A program made the translations under genes and the position numbers. Source: Salmonella enterica subsp. arizonae (GTDB lineage Bacteria > Pseudomonadota > Gammaproteobacteria > Enterobacterales > Enterobacteriaceae). Taken from it: a stretch of DNA of 64,000 nucleotides. Below are positions 12,613 through 23,500 of the stretch, piece by piece. Location: NCBI RefSeq assembly GCF_008692845.1, contig NZ_VXJW01000002.1, forward strand, positions 372,001 through 436,000, read 5' to 3'. Within the stretch, counting starts at the first letter, position 1. Each line of letters begins with the position of its first letter. Under the pieces are notes generated by a model. That model saw only the letters and a list, made by a program, of their open reading frames with translations. It searched no databases and was not told the DNA's origin.

Positions 12613-14487
12613 TCAGGACACCAGCAGTTGGTTCATGCGGCGGATAAACTGGTTCGGATCCTCCAGCGTGCCGCGTTCGGCAAACAGCGCCTGATCCAGC
12701 AGCAGCTCGACCCACTCTTTAAACTGCGCTTCATCCTGGGTATCGGCAGTGCGTTTGACCAGCACATGATCCGGGTTGAGCTCAAAGATATATTTCACTT
12801 CCGGCACGGACTGACCGGCCGCGGCGAACAGTTTCGCCATCTGGGTGCTCATTTCATCCGCATCAGTGGTAACAATCGCCGGCGTGTCGGTCAAACGGTG
12901 CGTCAGACGCACTTCTTTCACGCGATCGCCCAGCAAAGTTTTGACACGCTCCACGAACGGCTCAAGCGCCTTTTCCGCTTCTTTCGCATTTTCGTCTACT
13001 TCATCTGCCAGTTTTTCGATGGACTCATCGGCTTTAGCGACCGACTGGAATGCTTTACCGTCAAACTCGGTCAGGTAGTTCATCATCCACTCGTCGATGC
13101 GATCGGAGAGCAGCAGCACTTCGATGCCTTTCTTACGCAGCAGTTCCAGGTGCGGGCTGTTTTTCGCCGCCGCATAGCTGTCTGCGGTGATGTAGTAGAT
13201 TTTTTCCTGCCCTTCTTTCATCCGGGAGACGTAATCTTCCAGCGACACGGTCTGGGCGGAAGAGTCGGTATGGGTGGAGGCAAAGCGCAACAGTTTGGCG
13301 ATCGCTTCCTGGTTGGCGTGATCTTCCGCCGGGCCTTCTTTCAGCACCAGACCGAACTGTTTCCAGAAGGTTTGGTATTTTTCCGCGTCGTCTTTCGCCA
13401 GTTTTTCCAACATTTGCAGAACGCGTTTGGTCAGGGCGCTGCGCAGATTACGCGTTACCGTGCTGTCCTGCAGGATTTCACGGGAGACGTTCAACGGCAG
13501 GTCGTTAGAATCAATCAGGCCGCGCACGAAACGCAGATAGTTCGGCATGAACTGCTCGGCATCGTCCATAATGAACACGCGCTGTACGTACAGCTTCAGA
13601 CCATGTTTGTGATCGCGGTTCCACAGATCCCACGGCGCCTGCGACGGGATATACAGCAGGCTGGTGTACTCCTGCTTACCTTCCACACGGTTGTGGCTCC
13701 AGGTCAGCGGATCGGTGAAATCATGCGCGATGTGCTTGTAAAACTCGTTGTACTCGTCGTCTTTAATTTCCGACTTGTTGCGGGTCCACAGCGCCTGGGC
13801 CTTGTTGATTTTCTCCCAGGAAATCACGGTTTCGCCGTCTTTTTCTTCCCGTTTTTCAATCTCTACCGGCAATGCGATGTGGTCGGAATATTTGCTGATA
13901 ATCGAACGTACTCGCCAGTCATCGAGGAACTCGTCTTCCCCTTCACGCAGGTGTAAGGTGATTTCCGTACCACGGTCATTTTTGGTGATATCGGCAACGG
14001 TGTATTCGCCTTCGCCTGCCGATTCCCAGAACACGCCATTTTCCGGCTTGTCGCCTGCCGCACGAGTACGTACGGTCACTTTATCGGCCACAATAAACGC
14101 GGAGTAGAAGCCTACGCCAAACTGACCGATGAGCTGGCTATCTTTCGCCTGATCGGACCCCATTGATTCGAGGAAAGATTTGGTGCCGGACTTGGCAATG
14201 GTGCCTAAGTGGTCAATCACCTCATCACGATTCATCCCCACGCCGTTATCGGCAATGGTCAACGTACGCTTATCTTTATCGAAAGAGACGCGCACACGCA
14301 GCTCGCCATCTCCTTCATACAGGTCCGGGTTTGACAGAGCGCGGAAACGCAGCTTGTCCGCCGCATCTGAGGCGTTAGAGATGAGTTCACGCAGGAAGAT
14401 TTCTTTATTGGAATAAAGAGAATGGATCATCAGGTGCAGAAGCTGTTTAACTTCTGACTGAAAACCACGCGTTTCTTGTCCTTTCAT
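12613..14487 (-). CDS. htpG: Chaperone HtpG (bacterial Hsp90)
   Basis: A 624-residue Hsp90. The N-terminal GHKL ATPase holds the Bergerat motifs [15 protein letters not shown] (about 30-44), IADNGVGM and [11 protein letters not shown]. The middle domain has the catalytic-loop arginine region [10 protein letters not shown], and the C-terminal dimerisation domain follows. The start [10 protein letters not shown] is the conserved one; an earlier frame adds 8 residues. A sigma32 promoter at 14540-14568 drives it. It is a cytoplasmic folding chaperone working with DnaK. A long open frame on the opposite strand is only a shadow. Confidence 0.98.
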   Translation of the reverse strand: MKGQETRGFQSEVKQLLHLMIHSLYSNKEIFLRELISNASDAADKLRFRALSNPDLYEGDGELRVRVSFDKDKRTLTIADNGVGMNRDEVIDHLGTIAKSGTKSFLESMGSDQAKDSQLIGQFGVGFYSAFIVADKVTVRTRAAGDKPENGVFWESAGEGEYTVADITKNDRGTEITLHLREGEDEFLDDWRVRSIISKYSDHIALPVEIEKREEKDGETVISWEKINKAQALWTRNKSEIKDDEYNEFYKHIAHDFTDPLTWSHNRVEGKQEYTSLLYIPSQAPWDLWNRDHKHGLKLYVQRVFIMDDAEQFMPNYLRFVRGLIDSNDLPLNVSREILQDSTVTRNLRSALTKRVLQMLEKLAKDDAEKYQTFWKQFGLVLKEGPAEDHANQEAIAKLLRFASTHTDSSAQTVSLEDYVSRMKEGQEKIYYITADSYAAAKNSPHLELLRKKGIEVLLLSDRIDEWMMNYLTEFDGKAFQSVAKADESIEKLADEVDENAKEAEKALEPFVERVKTLLGDRVKEVRLTHRLTDTPAIVTTDADEMSTQMAKLFAAAGQSVPEVKYIFELNPDHVLVKRTADTQDEAQFKEWVELLLDQALFAERGTLEDPNQFIRRMNQLLVS

Positions 14488-14539
14488 GTGGATAGACCTC
14501 AACAATGCCATTTTTAATGGTAAAAATACGTTGAGGGTG

Positions 14540-14568
14540 AGATGGGGACAAGCGGGTGTGATTTCAAG
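14540..14568 (-). promoter_or_regulatory. Sigma32 heat-shock promoter of htpG
   Basis: On the minus strand CTTGAA (14563-14568) is followed after 15 bp by CCCCATCT (14540-14547). This is an excellent match to the RpoH consensus CTTGAA-N(13-15)-CCCCATNT. It lies about 50 bp upstream of the htpG start, in the gap after recR. Confidence 0.88.
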
Positions 14569-14597
14569 CGGAGGCCGCGAATGCCGCCTCCGTTTGT

Positions 14598-15202
14598 TCA
14601 GAAAATAATCTTATGGCGTCCCGCCAGAGAGTGGGACAGTGTCGTGCCGTCGACCATCTCCAGCTCGCCGCCAACCGGTACGCCGTGGGCGATACGACTG
14701 GCCTCGACGCCATACTGCGCGCACAGCTCAGCAATATAGTTCGCAGTAGCTTCCCCTTCAACCGTTGGGTTGGTCGCGAGGATCAGCTCGCTGATTTTTT
14801 CTGACGCCAGTCGCTGTTCCAGGCGATCGAGACCGATATCGTCCGGCCCGATGCCGTCCAGCGGCGACAGGTGCCCCATCAGCACGAAATACCGTCCGGA
14901 AAATTGCCCGGTCTGCTCAATGGCGTAGATGTCCGCAGGACTCTCCACCACGCAAATCTGGCCGTTTTCCTGACGCCGCGGGTTGGCGCAGATATTACAG
15001 ACTTCCTGCTCGGTAAAGGTGCGACAGTCGGCGCAGTGGCCGATTTCCGCCATCGCCCTGGTCAGCGCCTGCGCCAGGCGCATTCCGCCGCTGCGATCGC
15101 GCTGCAACAGGGTAAACGCCATTCGTTGCGCCGACTTCGGGCCAACGCCCGGCAGGCAGCGCAGCGCTTCCATAAGCTGAGTTAACAGCGGACTGGTTTG
15201 CA

Positions 15203-15203
<1 letters not shown>
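14598..15203 (-). CDS. recR: Recombination mediator RecR
   Basis: A 201-residue DNA-repair protein of the RecFOR pathway, which loads RecA at gaps. It has an N-terminal helix-hairpin-helix ([14 protein letters not shown], about 17-30), a four-cysteine zinc finger (CADC...CNIC, about 57-72) and a Toprim domain ([14 protein letters not shown]). Its start codon overlaps the stop of ybaB by one base (TGATG), indicating translational coupling in the dnaX-ybaB-recR operon. Confidence 0.98.
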
Positions 15204-15571
<368 letters not shown>

Positions 15572-15577
15572 TTACGA

Positions 15578-17500
15578 TCAAATGGGGCGGATACTCTCTT
15601 CATCCAGTTCTGCGTCGAAGAGTCGGCGCAGCGTCTGGATATTATTATCCGCGATAATAGACTCACGCGCCTGCGCGAGTTTCTCTTCATAAATGGCCTG
15701 ACGCCATTCCAGCGGCGTGCGCACCGCTGGATTATCATCTTCAACGATGGTCAGTTCAACCGTTGAACCTGCCAGCGCGCTAAGCGCCTCAGCCAACTTT
15801 TGCTGCGCGCCGGTAGAATTCAGATGACGCTGGCTGGAGCGCAGATGCAGACAAACCACGTTGCCGCTCTGCTCCTTCCAGGCATTTAGCGCCACCTGCT
15901 CCACCAGCTTAGGCAAAGAAAGCTGGCTTACCTGCGCCGCCCACGGATCGCGCTCACTGGCTTCCGCCGCCAGTTTAGCCGCCAGCTCCGGCGTTTTTTC
16001 ATGCTCCAAAGCTTTTTTCAGTGCTTTTGGCGTAGCCACCACTTCTTTGGTTTGCGCCACCGGCGTGGTGGCTTTCCAGCGATAAGCCTCTTTCTTCGCT
16101 GGCACCGTTTCCAGCGCAGACGGCACCGGACGCGCCTGTACGCGCTCAGAAACCGAAGCCAGTCGCTCCAGCGCAGAGTTATTCACCGGCCGCGCGCGAG
16201 ATGCGGCTGCCGGTTCACTCTTTTTTGTTTTGGTTGCTCCCTGCGCGCGCTGTAGCTGATTACGCGCCGCCAGTACCTGACTGGTGGACGCTGGCAGAGG
16301 CGCTGTCGATGTCTGCGGCGCAGTCTGCTGCGGCACCTGCGGCGGCGTCATAACCGCCGTTGGGGCTATGGGAGCAAAAGACTGCCGCGGCGTTTCAGGC
16401 TCCGGCAAGGGCATACGCGGGTGAAACGCCAGCGCACGCAGTAACGTCATTTCAACGCCCATCCGCCGATCCGGCGCCCAAGGCAATTCTTTACGGCCAA
16501 TCAACAACGTCTGATAATAGAGCTGGAGATCGCCGGGAGGCACCGTCCGGGCAAGTTCGCGCATCCGTTGCTCAATAGCCGCCATATCGCTGCCTAACGC
16601 GGCAGGCGAAAGTTGCACCATCGCAATACGGTGCAGCAGGCTAAGCATTTCGACCAGCAGCGCTTCCCATTCAATACCGCGCGCCGCCGCCTCGTTGATA
16701 AGCGACATGACGCGTTCGCCATTGGCATCAACCACTGCTTCCACCAATGACAAAGCCTGGTCGTCGTCCAGCGTGCCGAGCATCGCGCTTACCGCCTGCG
16801 TCGAGACCTGCCCGTCGCCGCTGGCGATCGCCTGGTCAGTCAGACTTAACGCATCGCGCAGGCTGCCGTCAGCCGCGCGTGATAACAACTGCAACGCGCG
16901 GGGTTCATGAGCGATATGTTCCTCATTAAGAATATGCTCAAGCTGATGGCGAATCTGTTCAACATCCAGCGCTTTGAGATGAAACTGTAGGCAGCGCGAC
17001 AAAATGGTCACCGGTAGTTTCTGCGGATCGGTGGTGGCCAGTAAAAATTTCACATGCGCCGGCGGCTCTTCAAGCGTTTTAAGTAGCGCATTAAAGCTAT
17101 GGCGCGACAGCATGTGGACTTCATCGATCAGATAGACCTTAAAGCGACCGCGCGCAGGCGCGTACTGGACGTTATCCAGCAGGTCTCGGGTGTCTTCGAC
17201 TTTGGTACGCGACGCAGCGTCAATCTCAATGAGATCGACAAAACGCCCCTGCTCAATTTCCCGGCAGTTATCGCAAACGCCGCACGGGGTCGCGGTGATA
17301 CCGGTTTCGCAGTTCAGCCCCTTCGCCAACAGTCGGGCAATAGAGGTTTTACCGACGCCGCGAGTGCCGGAAAAAAGATATGCGTGATGAATGCGCCCTA
17401 ACGACAAGCCGTTCGCCAGTGCGGTCAGCACATGTTCCTGGCCGACAACGTCAGCAAAGGTTTGTGGGCGCCATTTTCGGGCTAAGACCTGATAACTCAT
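15578..17500 (-). CDS. dnaX: DNA polymerase III tau subunit DnaX (with gamma by frameshift)
   Basis: A 640-residue clamp-loader ATPase. The Walker A motif is GTRGVGKTSIARLL (about 44-57), the zinc module contains CGVCDNC, Walker B/DEAH-like is LIDEVHMLS and the sensor-1 region is LLATTDPQKL. Domains IV-V bind DnaB and polymerase alpha. A slippery A-AAA-AAG at 16220-16226 permits a -1 shift to an immediate TGA, giving the shorter gamma form of about 428 residues. First gene of the dnaX-ybaB-recR operon. Confidence 0.98.
   Translation of the reverse strand: MSYQVLARKWRPQTFADVVGQEHVLTALANGLSLGRIHHAYLFSGTRGVGKTSIARLLAKGLNCETGITATPCGVCDNCREIEQGRFVDLIEIDAASRTKVEDTRDLLDNVQYAPARGRFKVYLIDEVHMLSRHSFNALLKTLEEPPAHVKFLLATTDPQKLPVTILSRCLQFHLKALDVEQIRHQLEHILNEEHIAHEPRALQLLSRAADGSLRDALSLTDQAIASGDGQVSTQAVSAMLGTLDDDQALSLVEAVVDANGERVMSLINEAAARGIEWEALLVEMLSLLHRIAMVQLSPAALGSDMAAIEQRMRELARTVPPGDLQLYYQTLLIGRKELPWAPDRRMGVEMTLLRALAFHPRMPLPEPETPRQSFAPIAPTAVMTPPQVPQQTAPQTSTAPLPASTSQVLAARNQLQRAQGATKTKKSEPAAASRARPVNNSALERLASVSERVQARPVPSALETVPAKKEAYRWKATTPVAQTKEVVATPKALKKALEHEKTPELAAKLAAEASERDPWAAQVSQLSLPKLVEQVALNAWKEQSGNVVCLHLRSSQRHLNSTGAQQKLAEALSALAGSTVELTIVEDDNPAVRTPLEWRQAIYEEKLAQARESIIADNNIQTLRRLFDAELDEESIRPI
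16180..16250 (-). promoter_or_regulatory. Programmed -1 frameshift signal in dnaX
   Basis: Read 5' to 3' on the minus strand there is an internal Shine-Dalgarno-like AGGGAG, about 10 bases later the slippery heptamer A-AAA-AAG (16220-16226), then the -1 frame TGA at 16215-16217. A GC-rich stem follows (CCGGCAGCCGC paired with GCGGCCGG). This is the same three-part architecture known for E. coli dnaX, and it sets the tau/gamma ratio. Confidence 0.9.
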
Positions 17501-17549
17501 TGGCAGGCTCTGAAACGCTGGAAGGTGGATTCATAGGAGGGTAATGCTA

Positions 17550-17580
17550 ACACAACCTCGCCGATACAGCGAGGTTGTGT
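17550..17580 (-). terminator. Putative terminator downstream of apt
   Basis: A perfect 11-bp stem ACACAACCTCG/CGAGGTTGTGT with a 9-base loop lies between apt and dnaX. The T-tract after it is short (TT), so termination is likely but perhaps incomplete, allowing some readthrough into dnaX. Confidence 0.6.
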
Positions 17581-17614
17581 CTCTGGCTAAAGTATCAGAT
17601 GCGGACAGCCTGAA

Positions 17615-18166
17615 TCAATGCCCTGGAAACGGCACCAGGCTATAACAGGTAATACCCTGTTTTTCCAGACGCTGTTCGCCGCCCAGATCGAACAAATTGA
17701 TGATGAACGCCGCATCGGTGACTTTTCCGCCCAAACGACGGATCAGTTTCACGGTCGCTTCAATGGTGCCCCCGGTTGCCAGCAAATCGTCCACCACCAG
17801 CACATTGTCGCCGGGTTTAATCGCGTCAACATGGATTTCCAACTGATCGGTGCCGTACTCTAATTCATAGGTCTCGGCAATGGTTTCACGCGGTAATTTG
17901 CGCGGTTTACGTACCGGAACAAAACCAACGCCCAGCCCAAGCGCAACCGGCGCGCCAAACAGGAAGCCACGCGCTTCGGTGCCGACCACTTTGGTGATAC
18001 CCGCCTTTTTATAACGCTCAACCAACAGTTCAATACTGAGCGTATAGGCTTTCGGATCTTCCAGTAAGCTGGTGACATCACGGAAAAGAATGCCCGGTTT
18101 CGGGTAGTCCTGAATGCTTTTGATGCTGTTTTTGAGAAACTCAAGCTGCTGTGCAGTCGCGGTCAT
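17615..18166 (-). CDS. apt: Adenine phosphoribosyltransferase Apt
   Basis: A 183-residue type I phosphoribosyltransferase converting adenine and PRPP to AMP in purine salvage. The PRPP-binding loop is [16 protein letters not shown] (about 124-139). The start [11 protein letters not shown] gives the canonical length; an upstream in-frame start would add 11 residues. dnaX follows on the same strand. Confidence 0.97.
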   Translation of the reverse strand: MTATAQQLEFLKNSIKSIQDYPKPGILFRDVTSLLEDPKAYTLSIELLVERYKKAGITKVVGTEARGFLFGAPVALGLGVGFVPVRKPRKLPRETIAETYELEYGTDQLEIHVDAIKPGDNVLVVDDLLATGGTIEATVKLIRRLGGKVTDAAFIINLFDLGGEQRLEKQGITCYSLVPFPGH

Positions 18167-18318
18167 GGATATATGCCTGCTAAGTACGGTGTCACTCACG
18201 GCGCAATACTCTTCGGTCAGGGTTAACTCCCGGTTACTCTTTGACCGCCTGCGCCTGTGCTCGAAAACGGTCGAATTTACTGGCTGCGACCGACAATTGC
18301 AACAGCGATTCGTGTGCT

Positions 18319-18696
18319 TCAGCGCTTTTGTTGCTTTTCATCAATCACCGGTATCCGCCACATAAAAATCAGCAGGCAGGTCAGAATAACCAACAACAGC
18401 ACCCGCACCCACATCATATTTACCAGCCACAGCGAAATACCGAAGGTCAGCAATATCAGCGCAATCGCTCGCGGTTTCGCTCCCGGCGGCATGGCCCGAT
18501 AGCGCTGCCAGTGGCGCAGATAACCGCCAAACCATGAGCGGTATAACAGCCAGACATGGAAACGCGGCGACGAGCGAGCGAAACACCAGGCCGCCAGTAA
18601 AATGAACGGCGTAGTAGGCAACAGGGGCAAAACAACGCCTAACGTTCCTAATACTACCGCCAGCCAGCCAATGATGATTAAAATAGTACGTTGCAT
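18319..18696 (-). CDS. ybaN: DUF454 inner-membrane protein YbaN
   Basis: A 125-residue membrane protein of the DUF454 family with hydrophobic stretches near residues 2-35 and 75-115 and the conserved segment [21 protein letters not shown]. Function unknown. It is divergent from priC, with a 68-bp gap that must carry both promoters. The start [11 protein letters not shown] matches E. coli YbaN. Confidence 0.92.
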   Translation of the reverse strand: MQRTILIIIGWLAVVLGTLGVVLPLLPTTPFILLAAWCFARSSPRFHVWLLYRSWFGGYLRHWQRYRAMPPGAKPRAIALILLTFGISLWLVNMMWVRVLLLVILTCLLIFMWRIPVIDEKQQKR

Positions 18697-18764
18697 AATG
18701 CGAATCGTTATCAAACAGAAGGCTACTGTAGCACAGCCTGTCTTATTTTCATCGGGGTGTTGAA

Positions 18765-19292
18765 TTGAAAACCGCTATGCTGTTACAGACGCTGGAAGAG
18801 AGGCTGGCGACGCTACGCCAGCACTGCGCGCCGCTGGCGCAACATGCGACGCTAAGCGCGCGATTTGACCGACATCTTTTCCGTACCCGCAGTACTCTGC
18901 TGCTGGGATACCTGGAAGAGGCAGACGCCAATCTCGCCGCGCTGCGTCAGGCGGTAAAACATGAGCAGCTACCGCAAGTCGCCTGGCTGGCCGAGCATCT
19001 GGCTTCGCAACTGGAAGCAATATCGCGTGAAACCGCCGCCTGGTCGCTGCGCCAGTGGGACGCCGCCGCGCCAGGGCTTGGCCGTTGGCAGCGCAGACGA
19101 ATACAGCATCAGGAGTTTGAACGTCGACTGCTGGCGATGACGCAGGAGCGCAAAGTTCGCCTGGCGCAGGCGACCCGTCTTGTCGAACAGCAAACGCTGC
19201 AAAAGGAAGTCGAAATCTATGAAGGACGACTGGCGCGCTGTCGGCATGCGCTGGAGAAAATAGAAAACGTACTGGCACGTTTAACCCGTTAA
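18765..19292 (+). CDS. priC: Primosomal replication protein N'' PriC
   Basis: A 175-residue, arginine- and glutamine-rich helical protein that restarts stalled forks by loading DnaB on SSB-coated DNA. The C-terminal part ([16 protein letters not shown]) is the best conserved segment. Its length equals that of the E. coli protein. ybaM follows after 13 bp, suggesting one transcript. Confidence 0.94.
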   Translation: MKTAMLLQTLEERLATLRQHCAPLAQHATLSARFDRHLFRTRSTLLLGYLEEADANLAALRQAVKHEQLPQVAWLAEHLASQLEAISRETAAWSLRQWDAAAPGLGRWQRRRIQHQEFERRLLAMTQERKVRLAQATRLVEQQTLQKEVEIYEGRLARCRHALEKIENVLARLTR

Positions 19293-19305
19293 TCCAGGAG
19301 AAAGT

Positions 19306-19473
19306 ATGTCGCTTGAAAACGCCCCGGATGAAGTCAAACTGGCCGTGGATTTAATCGTTCTGCTTGAAGAGAATCGTTTACCGGCGCGAACGGTGCTACG
19401 CGCGCTGGAAATTGTCATGCGCGATTATGAAAACAAGTTAAAAAGTACGGAAGACGGCTCGCAAACAGAGTAA
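19306..19473 (+). CDS. ybaM: Small DUF2496 protein YbaM (RsmS)
   Basis: A 55-residue acidic protein ([20 protein letters not shown]...) of the DUF2496 family. The ribosome site AGGAG lies 6 bases before the ATG. It follows priC by 13 bp. The E. coli homologue is linked to control of virulence or exoenzyme genes in related bacteria; nothing in the sequence shows a mechanism. Confidence 0.88.
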   Translation: MSLENAPDEVKLAVDLIVLLEENRLPARTVLRALEIVMRDYENKLKSTEDGSQTE

Positions 19474-19542
19474 TTGCCCGCTGGTTTGTCCTCATTGTCG
19501 CTGACAGAGTGGTCGCCACAGTCAGGCAACAAGGAACGGGCC

Positions 19543-20466
19543 ATGGAACGTCTACCCACCACGCCGCACGATGCGGTCTTTCGACAGATGCTGATGCAAA
19601 AAGAGGTCGCCCGCGACTTTCTGGTTATCCACTTGCCAGAAGCCTTTCTTGCAATCTGCGATCTGGATTCGCTGAAGCTGGAGTCTGGGAGTTTTGTTGA
19701 AGACAATTTACGCAGCCGCTATTCAGATATTCTCTACTCTCTGCATACCCAACACGGCCCCGGGTATGTTTACGCACTCATTGAACATCAGAGCAAATCA
19801 GACCGGCTGATGGCTTTTCGCCTGATGCGTTACGCCATTGCCGCAATGCAGCGTCATCTGGATGCCGGTCATGATACCTTGCCGCTGGTGGTGCCAATCC
19901 TTTTTTATCACGGTCCGGAAAGCCCGTGGCCCTATAGCCTTAACTGGCATAATATGTTTGTGAAACCGGATATGGCGAAGGCCTTATACAGCCATGAATT
20001 TGCGCTGGTCGACCTGACGATAATGCCGGATAATCAGCTTTTGCAGCATCGGCGGATAGCGATGTTAGAGCTCCTGCAAAAACATATTCGTCAACGCGAT
20101 TTAAGCGAACTGCTCGACCCCCTTATCACGCTTTTAACGCAGGATCATTTGACGGACACGCAGCTTAGTGTGCTGGTCAACTATATGTTGAAAGCAGGAA
20201 ACGCCGCAGAACCCGGGGCGCTGATTCGTCAACTGGCGCAGGGCGCGCCGCAGTATAAGGAGCAACTGATGACAATAGCGGAATGGCTGGAAGAAAAAGG
20301 CCGCACGGAAGGGTTGCAAAAAGGGCTTGAGCAAGGGTTAGCGCAAGGCCGTGAGGCCGAAGCGCGCGCTATTGCCCGCAAAATGCTTGCCAACGGGCTG
20401 GAACCCGGGCTCATCGCCAGCGTCACCGGCATTACGCCGGAAGAGCTTTCTACGCTTTCGCATTAG
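19543..20466 (+). CDS. Rpn-family recombination-promoting nuclease / putative transposase
   Basis: A 307-residue protein of the Rpn/PD-(D/E)XK family (Transposase_31 type). The nuclease core shows RYSDILYSL and ALIEHQSKSDRLMAFRLMRYA, giving the D and ExQ-type acidic positions at about residues 61 and 81-83. The tail is glycine/glutamate-rich (EGLQKGLEQGLAQGREAEAR) and ends with a helix-turn-helix-like ITPEELSTL. Rpn proteins cut DNA and promote RecA-independent recombination; some belong to defence loci. The start at 19543 follows CAAGGAAC. Its position between ybaM and mscK marks a lineage-specific insertion. Confidence 0.9.
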   Translation: MERLPTTPHDAVFRQMLMQKEVARDFLVIHLPEAFLAICDLDSLKLESGSFVEDNLRSRYSDILYSLHTQHGPGYVYALIEHQSKSDRLMAFRLMRYAIAAMQRHLDAGHDTLPLVVPILFYHGPESPWPYSLNWHNMFVKPDMAKALYSHEFALVDLTIMPDNQLLQHRRIAMLELLQKHIRQRDLSELLDPLITLLTQDHLTDTQLSVLVNYMLKAGNAAEPGALIRQLAQGAPQYKEQLMTIAEWLEEKGRTEGLQKGLEQGLAQGREAEARAIARKMLANGLEPGLIASVTGITPEELSTLSH

Positions 20467-20507
20467 CGGCGCCGCGCGCACTAATAAAGCGCGCGGTCCG
20501 CAGCCTT

Positions 20508-23500
20508 TTAGCTTGCCGCCGGCGCCAGATCGCCGCCGTTGAGATCGCTTTTCACTTCAGTGACTTCGTCGCCCTTCGCGTTGTGCAGGTGCACCTCAAG
20601 CTGGTTAAAGGCGATATTGATATCATTTTCGCGGCACAGGCGATCGATAGCACGGTTAAGTTCATCCACCGTATGGCTACGATCGCGTAATTCACGCACG
20701 TACAGACGCAGTTCATGATCCAGCGTGCTGGCGCCAAAGGTGGTGAAGAATACGGCAGGTTCCGGATCGTGCATCACCTTCGGATGCTCCATCGCCGCCT
20801 GTAGCAGGACTTTTTTGACTTTCTCCAGATCCGAGCCATAGGCCACGCCAAGCCGGATCACCAGACGGGTTGTGGTATCGGACAGTGACCAGTTAATCAG
20901 CCGCTCCGTCACGAACGCTTTGTTCGGAATGATCACCTCTTTACGATCAAAATCGGTAATAGTGGTGGCGCGAATACGAATCTTACTGACCGTGCCGGAG
21001 TAGGTGCCGATCGTTACCGTATCGCCAATGCGTACCGGACGTTCGAAGAGGATGATTAACCCCGAGACAAAGTTACCGAAGATCTCCTGTAAACCAAAAC
21101 CGAGACCCACCGACAACGCCGCCGCCAGCCACTGGAGTTTATCCCACGAGACGCCAAGCGATCCGAATACCGTCATCGCGCCAACGGCGATAATGATGTA
21201 GTTAAGGATCGTGGTGATCGCATACGAGGCGCCCTGGCGCATATTCAGGCGTGAAAGCACCAGCACTTCCAGCAGGCCGGGTAAGTTGCGAATGAGCGCC
21301 CAGGCCACCATCGCGGCGATAATGGCGAATAACAAACTGCCCATCGTTACGCTTTTCACCACCGCAGCGCCAGCTTCGGAGCCGTTGTAGTGCCACAGCG
21401 TGATGCTATCAAGATAGCTGAATACAGTGATCAGATCGGACCAAATCGCCCAGAACATAACGCCGAACAGGGCAATCATCAGCAGCATCGTGATACGTAA
21501 CGTTTGCTGGTTAATTTGCTCCAGCGCGATGGTGGGTTCTTCCTGTGGTTCCGCGCCCTCCGCTCCCTCTTTAATCAGGTTTTGACGGCGAGCCAGAGCG
21601 CGGCGCCAGGCAATCCGACGCGCCGCTACGCTTAATCCACGCAGCACCGTTTGATAAAGCAGGTTCCAGATAATGACCAGATAAACGGTTTCAATCCAGC
21701 GCCCCGCCAGGCGCAGCGTGGTATAGAAATAGCCGGTCGCCGTTACTACCATTAACGCTACAGGAATGATAGAAAGAATCGTCACGGTCACCAGTCGAAT
21801 GCCGTGAGATTCTTTATCACGCCAGCTTTCCCGACACAGCGGCCACACCAGCAACGTTATCACTAACAGGTTGAGGAAAATAACTGCCTGCCCCAGCACG
21901 TCATCCATCAGGTTCAGCGGCGACAATTCCGCCACCACAGACCAAAAATGCAGCGGCAGCAATGCGAGGCTAATGCGTACAATCTGGAGACGCCAGTGGC
22001 TGGTCAACTGCGTCGGCATACCAAAATGGCGTATCGCCACGCCCTCTTTTTCCAGTACCTTCCAGCACAGCCCAAAGACCAGCCAGAAAAGCGCGAGCTT
22101 CTTACTAAAGGCCCAGAGCAGATCGCTGATATTTAACTGCATGGTCAACAGGATCAGTCCAAGCGCGAGGATAATCAGGCACACCGGCAGCGCGCGGATT
22201 AGATCGATCAAAATAGCTTTCGGCGTGTTGAGTTGACTATCGTTACGCAACGACCCCACGGCGGCGGCCAGCTTCTGTTGATACGCTTTTAACCATTTCA
22301 GGCGCCAGCGGATTAAACTGGCGATAAGCAAGAGCGGCAACCCGGCCAAAAAAGCAATAAATACCGCGGGCCAGGCTTTTTGCCAATTCACGGTGATTTT
22401 CATTGCGCTGAACTGCTCTTTTAACGTTTGTGGGAACGCTTTAAGCCAGTCCCAGCCCATAGGGCGATTACTGTTCACCCAAAAAATCTGCTGCGTCAGA
22501 ATGGACTTCAGATTTTTCGAGACGCTCATCAACTGCTGCTGGTTAATTTGCAGGTTAATCGCCATCATCAGTTGATTACCCAACTGTTTATTCAGTTGAT
22601 CCAACAGTTCACGGCGCATCTCCACTACCTGTAGCAGCGCATCGTGAACCTCATCATTCACCTCGCTGGTATGCCCCTCTTCCAGTTTGTCGACGAATGC
22701 ATTACTTTGGAATAAGGCATCACGCTGCTGGTTGATTTCAAACTGCTCCAGACGCAAATCCGCAATGCGGTTGGTCATATCTTCGAGTTCGTCGGCGGAA
22801 GGCAAGGTCTGCTGCTGTTGATAAAGAATACGCGACAGCAACAGACTACCTTTGAGTACGGCAATCTGTTCTTTGATATTTCTTTCCGACTGCAGCGCGC
22901 GATCGAGCCAGTTTTTCACTTTGATATTTTGCTGCATCAGCATATTGCCGTTTTTGGTCGCGACAATCAGGCGCTGGCTGAGTTGATGGTTAATATCCAG
23001 TTCCTGCTTTACCAGCGGGTTTGCCTGGATACGCGCCGTTTCATCCGGCGAAATAGCTTCCTGGGCCGTTTTTTCCGTTAGCGTAAGTCGTTTACTGTTG
23101 ACCGCTTCCTGCAAAAGTTGAAGCTGATGCTCAAGGCGGTTACTGTTGGCCGTCACGTAATCCCGCTGTTTTTGCAGGGTATCCTGCAAAACGGTATTTC
23201 CTTCAAGACTCTTACGTTGCTGGTCGATCTGCGCATTAAGCAGCGCCTGCTGTGCCTGTAATAACACCTGTTGGCTAGGGCGAAGCGCGGCTTCGCCGAC
23301 GTTATTGCCGTCCAGACGGTTACGGATTTGCTGTATTTGCTGTGAGGCGGTATACATGGCGTTTTGCACGCGCTCCGGCTGGGTCTGTAGCGAAACAAGC
23401 TGGCTGTTATAAGCAGCAAGATCGCTTTGCGAATTTTGCAAATCATCCAGTACCTGCGCCACACGTAACTCAAGCTGGCGTAACGAAAGCGTACTCAGCG

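Noticed and set aside
12628-13956. 442-codon open frame on the + strand opposite htpG
   Set aside because: Shadow of htpG codon bias; composition is implausible and no start signal is present.
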